Below are positions 5,539 through 8,672 of a stretch of DNA of 8,672 nt, in pieces. The notes under the pieces were generated by a model, which did not search any database, had not been told where the DNA came from, and saw only the letters and a program-made list of their open reading frames with translations. Made by a program: the position numbers and the translations under genes. Position 1 is the stretch's first letter. Every line of letters begins with the position of its first letter. The stretch is from DATAXV01 sp036272915 (GTDB lineage Bacteria; Chloroflexota; Dormibacteria; Dormibacterales; Dormibacteraceae). The stretch spans positions 1-8,672 of the forward strand of contig DATAXV010000227.1 of assembly GCA_036272915.1 (NCBI GenBank), in the 5' to 3' direction.

Positions 5539-6333
5539 ATGCCTGAGACCGCCATCCTGATCCACGGCACCGCCGCCGGTGCCGAGCTGACCTTCAGCTC
5601 CCAGCGCGAGCTTGAGCACGACGCCGAGCTGATCCTCTGGGAGCGCCGGGGCTACGGCTCCAGGCGGCAGGCGGAGGGTGAGCTCGGGTGGCCGGTCGAC
5701 GTCGAGGACCTGCTCGACGCGATGGAGCCGCTGGCGCCCGTCCACCTGGTCGGGCACTCCTACGGCGGCGTGGTGGCGGCGGCGGTCGCCTCGCGCCGGC
5801 CGGAGTGGGTTCGCTCCCTGGTTCTGGTCGAGCCCACCCTCTATCAGGTCGCGCCCGACCACCCACTGCTGGCCCCGGTGATCGCCCGGGAGCGGGAGCT
5901 GAACGGCCGCCGGCTGTGCCTGACCGCGGCGGAGTTCACGATCGAGTGGATGGCGGGCGGGCCCGGGGCCGGCGCCCGGCCCGGGATCGAGCGCTGGGTC
6001 GGCACCTGGGCACCGGAGCAGCTGGCCATGGCCGACGTGGCCCGCCGCGAGGCGTGGGCCGGCGAGGCGCCGGTCGACTTCGAGCGGCTGCGCGACGCCC
6101 CCTTCACCAAGGTCGTCGTGCAGGGCGGCGAGGCCACGTCGACCGGTCCGGCCGACGGGCTGGAGCGCCGCGCCGTGGTCTGTGCCGAGACCGCTCGCCG
6201 GATCGGCGCCGGGTTGGCGATCTTCGCCGGCTCCGCCCACGTGCCCCCGGCGGAGGAGCCGGAGCGCTTCAACCGCCTGCTGCGCCGGTGCTGGAGAAGC
6301 AGCCGGGCGATCGATGAGGATCTCGGCGACTGA
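5539..6333 (+). CDS. Alpha/beta-hydrolase fold protein
   Basis: A 264-residue soluble hydrolase of unknown substrate. Seen: the oxyanion-hole strand and loop I-L-I-H-G-T at 6-11; the nucleophile elbow G-H-S-Y-G-G at 72-77 with Ser74; and the late histidine in G-S-A-H-V-P at 231-236 with His234, followed by a typical closing helix (P-E-R-F-N-R-L-L). The catalytic acid is not obvious: after strand V-V-V-Q-G the sequence reads G-E-A-T-S-T-G, where an Asp is often found, so Glu198 or a more distant Asp206 may serve. ATG 5539 is preferred over GTG 5518 because it begins directly before the first strand and has a -10 box 9 bases upstream. The gene is divergent from the methyltransferase gene and converges on mutS2. 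Context gives no hint of substrate; thioesterase, esterase and haloperoxidase-like roles are all possible. Confidence 0.88.
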   Translation: MPETAILIHGTAAGAELTFSSQRELEHDAELILWERRGYGSRRQAEGELGWPVDVEDLLDAMEPLAPVHLVGHSYGGVVAAAVASRRPEWVRSLVLVEPTLYQVAPDHPLLAPVIARERELNGRRLCLTAAEFTIEWMAGGPGAGARPGIERWVGTWAPEQLAMADVARREAWAGEAPVDFERLRDAPFTKVVVQGGEATSTGPADGLERRAVVCAETARRIGAGLAIFAGSAHVPPAEEPERFNRLLRRCWRSSRAIDEDLGD

Positions 6334-6358
6334 GCACCGCTCGCGGCTCAGGCCGAGA
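6321..6358. terminator. Long hairpin spanning both stop codons of a convergent pair
   Basis: Arms are TCTCGGC (6321-6327) with GCCGAGA (6352-6358), CTGAG (6330-6334) with CTCAG (6347-6351), and CCG (6337-6339) with CGG (6344-6346) around loop CTCG. Two-base bulges (GA, CA) lie on one side only, giving 15 pairs in all. The hydrolase stop TGA (6331-6333) and the mutS2 stop (6348-6350, minus strand) face each other in the middle stem. There is no U-run on either side, so it may be a bidirectional barrier or 3'-end protector rather than a classic intrinsic terminator. Confidence 0.6.
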
Positions 6359-8672
6359 GGCGCGCGATCGTGACCCCCTCACCGCCGTCCTTGGTGGACG
6401 CGGGCTCGGACGACTCGACCAGAGGATGGTGGGCGAGCCGCTCCCGGACCGCGCTGCGCAGGGCGCCGGTGCCCTTGCCGTGCACGATGCGCACCGAGCT
6501 GAGGCCGGACATGGCGGCGTCGTTGAGGTAGCTCTCCAGCTCCTCGAGCGCGTCCTCGACCCGCTGCCCGCGCATGTCCAGCTGCATCGAGACCGAATGG
6601 CGGGCGCCGGGCGGCCGCACCACGGAGATCGCTGGCTCGCTCTGGGTCGGGGCCTCGCCGCCGCGGCGGCGCACTCGCTCCAGGTCCTGGCGATGGACCC
6701 GTAGGCGCAGCGGACCCAGCCCGACCTCGGCCTCGGCGCCGCCGGCCCAGAGCTGGAGCAGCTCGCCGACCTGGTCGAGGTTGCGCACGTACACGCTGTC
6801 GCCGACCTTGAGCGGGCCGTCCAGGGACTCGACCTGCTCGGCGAGCCGCGGCGCGCGGGGCGTGACCCGCCCGGAGGGGCTGATCCGGTCGCCGGCGCGG
6901 CGGGTCCGGCGGCGCAGCTCGTCGGCGCGGCCGCGGTCCGGCGTCCCCTGGCGGGCGCTGGCCCTGATCTCAGCCAGCTCCGCCATCACCGACTCCAGCT
7001 CGAGGTCGGCGTTGGCCCTGGTCTCGGCCAGGATCCGGGCCCGGTCCGCCTCGAGGCGCTCCCGCTCGGCCTGGAGGGCATCGCGTTGCCCCGACGCCGC
7101 CCTCCGCTCGGCGTCGAGCTGCCGGCGCTCCTGGGCGGCCGCGTCCCGCTCCTCTTCCAGGCCCTGGAGCAGGCCCTCCATCCGGACTCCCTCGGTGCCG
7201 AGGTGGCGCCGGGCGCCGCGGATGATGCGGGTGTCGAGGCCGAGCCGCTCGGCGATGGCCAGGGCGTTGCTCCGGCCCGGCACCCCGATCTCCAGCTCGT
7301 AGGTCGGGGACAGGGTCTCGAGGTCGAAGGCGACCGACGCGTTGACCACGCCCCGCTGCTCGTGGGCGAAGGCCTTGAGCTCCGAGTAATGAGTGGTGGC
7401 GACGGTCGGGATCTGTCGGTCGAGCAGCCAGGTGAGGATGGACTGGGCCAGGGCCGATCCCTCGCTGGGGTCGGTGCCGGCGCCAAGCTCGTCGAAGAGG
7501 ACGAGGACCGGGGGCGGCCCGCCAAGCGTCCGGCGCCTGGTCTCGATGACGCGGAGGACCTCGATGATCCGGGTCATGTGCGAGGAGAAGGTGCTGAGGC
7601 TCTGCTCGATGCTCTGCTCGTCCCCGATGTCGGCGAAGACCTCGTCGAAGACGGCGATCTCGGCCCCGCCCTCGACCGGGATGTGGAGCCCGGACTGGGC
7701 CATCAGGGTGAGCAGACCGACGGTCTTCAGCGCCACCGTCTTGCCGCCCGTGTTGGGCCCGGTGACGACGACCATGAAGAATTCCTGGCCGAGCCGGAAG
7801 TCGATCGGCACGACGTGCCCGGTGAGCAGCGGGTGCCGGGCCTGCCGGAGGTCGATCCGGCCCTCGCCGTTGAGCTGTGGCTCGGTCGCCCGGATCCGCT
7901 CCGCGTACCGCGCGCAGGCCAGACGCAGATCGACCTCGGCCAGCGTCTCCACGACCAGCCGGATGGCGGGTCCCTCCTCCCCGATCTCCATCGAGAGCTG
8001 GCGCAGGATCCGCTCGACCTCCTGGCGCTCCCTGGCGATGAGGCCGGTCAGCTGGTTGTTGAGCTCGACCACCACCATCGGCTCGACGTAGATGGTCGCG
8101 CCGCTCGCCGACTGGTCGTGGACGATCCCTCTGACCTGGCCCCGGGAGTCGGCCTTGACCGGCACCACGTAGCGGTCGGACCGCATCGTCACGATCGGCT
8201 CCTGGAGGGCGGATCCGAACTCTGCGACGAGCGTCCGCAGCCGCTGCTGGAGGCGCTGCTGGGCGGCCCGCACCTCCTGGCGGAGGCGCCGCAGCTCGGG
8301 ACTGGCCTCGTCGCGGACCTGGCCCTCCTCGTCCACCGTCTCCTCGATCCGGGCGATCAGGTGGCCCGGGACCGGAAGCTCCTCGGCCAGCGCCTGCAGC
8401 CTGGGGTAGCTCTCCAGGGGGAGATCGGCCAGTGTGCCCCGCAGGGCTCGGGCCGCTCGCAGCGTCCCGCCGACCTCGGCCACCTCCTCGCCACTCAGCG
8501 CCCCCTGCCGCGAGGAACGGGCGATGTGCACCCGGATGTCGCGAACGCCGCCCAGCGCGGTGGCGGGCTGCGCTCGGATCAGGCGCACCGCCTCCGCGGT
8601 GGCGGCCAGCCGGCCCCTGGCCTCGTCGAGGTCGGAGGTGGGGGCCAGCGCCAGCACCAGTTCGCGGCCGAC
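6348..8672 (-). CDS. mutS2: Endonuclease MutS2 (N-terminus outside the window)
   Basis: MutS2 is a dimeric ATPase-nuclease linked to suppression of homologous recombination and, in Bacillus, to splitting of collided ribosomes. The frame stays open to the right edge (V-G-R-E-L-V...), so the GTG at 8657 is internal; by comparison with Bacillus MutS2 only about 20-25 residues are missing. In the 774 visible residues the order is: core and lever region with coiled coil; Walker A G-P-N-T-G-G-K-T at 305-312; D-I-G-D-E-Q-S-I loop; Walker B L-F-D-E-L-G-A-G-T-D-P-S-E-G with Asp394/Glu395; T-T-H-Y-S-E-L switch; a long charged coiled coil at about 495-575; a KOW-like beta domain at about 620-668; and the Smr nuclease domain with L-D-M-R-G at 698-702 (LDxR motif) and H-G-K-G-T-G at 731-736. 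Mismatch-binding domain I of MutS is absent, as expected. All key residues are present. The gene ends inside the hairpin shared with the hydrolase gene. Confidence 0.97.
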   Translation of the reverse strand, partial: VGRELVLALAPTSDLDEARGRLAATAEAVRLIRAQPATALGGVRDIRVHIARSSRQGALSGEEVAEVGGTLRAARALRGTLADLPLESYPRLQALAEELPVPGHLIARIEETVDEEGQVRDEASPELRRLRQEVRAAQQRLQQRLRTLVAEFGSALQEPIVTMRSDRYVVPVKADSRGQVRGIVHDQSASGATIYVEPMVVVELNNQLTGLIARERQEVERILRQLSMEIGEEGPAIRLVVETLAEVDLRLACARYAERIRATEPQLNGEGRIDLRQARHPLLTGHVVPIDFRLGQEFFMVVVTGPNTGGKTVALKTVGLLTLMAQSGLHIPVEGGAEIAVFDEVFADIGDEQSIEQSLSTFSSHMTRIIEVLRVIETRRRTLGGPPPVLVLFDELGAGTDPSEGSALAQSILTWLLDRQIPTVATTHYSELKAFAHEQRGVVNASVAFDLETLSPTYELEIGVPGRSNALAIAERLGLDTRIIRGARRHLGTEGVRMEGLLQGLEEERDAAAQERRQLDAERRAASGQRDALQAERERLEADRARILAETRANADLELESVMAELAEIRASARQGTPDRGRADELRRRTRRAGDRISPSGRVTPRAPRLAEQVESLDGPLKVGDSVYVRNLDQVGELLQLWAGGAEAEVGLGPLRLRVHRQDLERVRRRGGEAPTQSEPAISVVRPPGARHSVSMQLDMRGQRVEDALEELESYLNDAAMSGLSSVRIVHGKGTGALRSAVRERLAHHPLVESSEPASTKDGGEGVTIARLSA

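Noticed and set aside
5439..5546. A 35-codon plus-strand frame whose end overlaps the hydrolase ATG
   Set aside because: The overlap suggests translational coupling, but there is no ribosome site, the composition is Arg/Gly-rich, and the TACCCT box offers a simpler expression route.
5416..6240. The methyltransferase frame continuing 275 codons upstream on the minus strand
   Set aside because: The THUMP consensus begins at ATG 5415, and the upstream part lies opposite the hydrolase gene with no similarity to any family I know.

Overview
The window is ordinary, gene-dense bacterial chromosome with very high G+C (around 70% by eye). Several long open frames on opposite strands are only GC shadows of real genes. 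A MutS2 gene, a SAM-dependent THUMP methyltransferase with an N-L-P-F motif, sparse Shine-Dalgarno sequences and TANNNT-type -10 boxes close to start codons suggest a high-GC Chloroflexota or Dormibacterota-like lineage rather than a typical actinomycete. This is an inference from gene content and not a placement. I see no rRNA, tRNA, CRISPR array, insertion sequence, prophage gene or other sign of recent transfer.

Layout. 1-1178 (+): the C-terminal five-sixths of an NCS1 nucleobase/cation symporter, cut by the window edge. 1154-1717 (+): a Maf-type nucleotide pyrophosphatase overlapping the permease by 25 bases. 1718-1887: a 170-base spacer with a weak -10 box and inverted repeats. 1888-2691 (+): an uncharacterised COG4705-like membrane protein built from four copies of one unit. 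It converges on 2718-3953 (-), an L-2-hydroxyglutarate oxidase (lhgO). Upstream of lhgO on the same strand is 4012-4275 (-), a GlsB/YeaQ-type small membrane protein with its own strong promoter and ribosome binding site. 4342-5415 (-) is a THUMP-domain RNA methyltransferase. A 123-base divergent spacer separates it from 5539-6333 (+), an alpha/beta hydrolase, which converges on 6348-8672 (-), MutS2, cut at its N-terminus by the window edge. A long hairpin at 6321-6358 covers both stop codons of that convergent pair.

The genes do not form one pathway. Permease plus Maf is a plausible two-gene operon (nucleobase uptake plus nucleotide-pool cleaning). glsB and lhgO may be co-transcribed. The rest are single housekeeping or accessory genes.

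I found no convincing new multi-gene system. The observations most worth a second look are the exact fourfold W-x9-G-x4-D repeat in the COG4705-like protein, the two opposed promoters sharing about 34 bases at 4312-4345 (one pointing antisense into the methyltransferase gene), the hairpin containing both stop codons at 6321-6358, and a shared YTASCCTS -10 box placed for leaderless or near-leaderless transcription.
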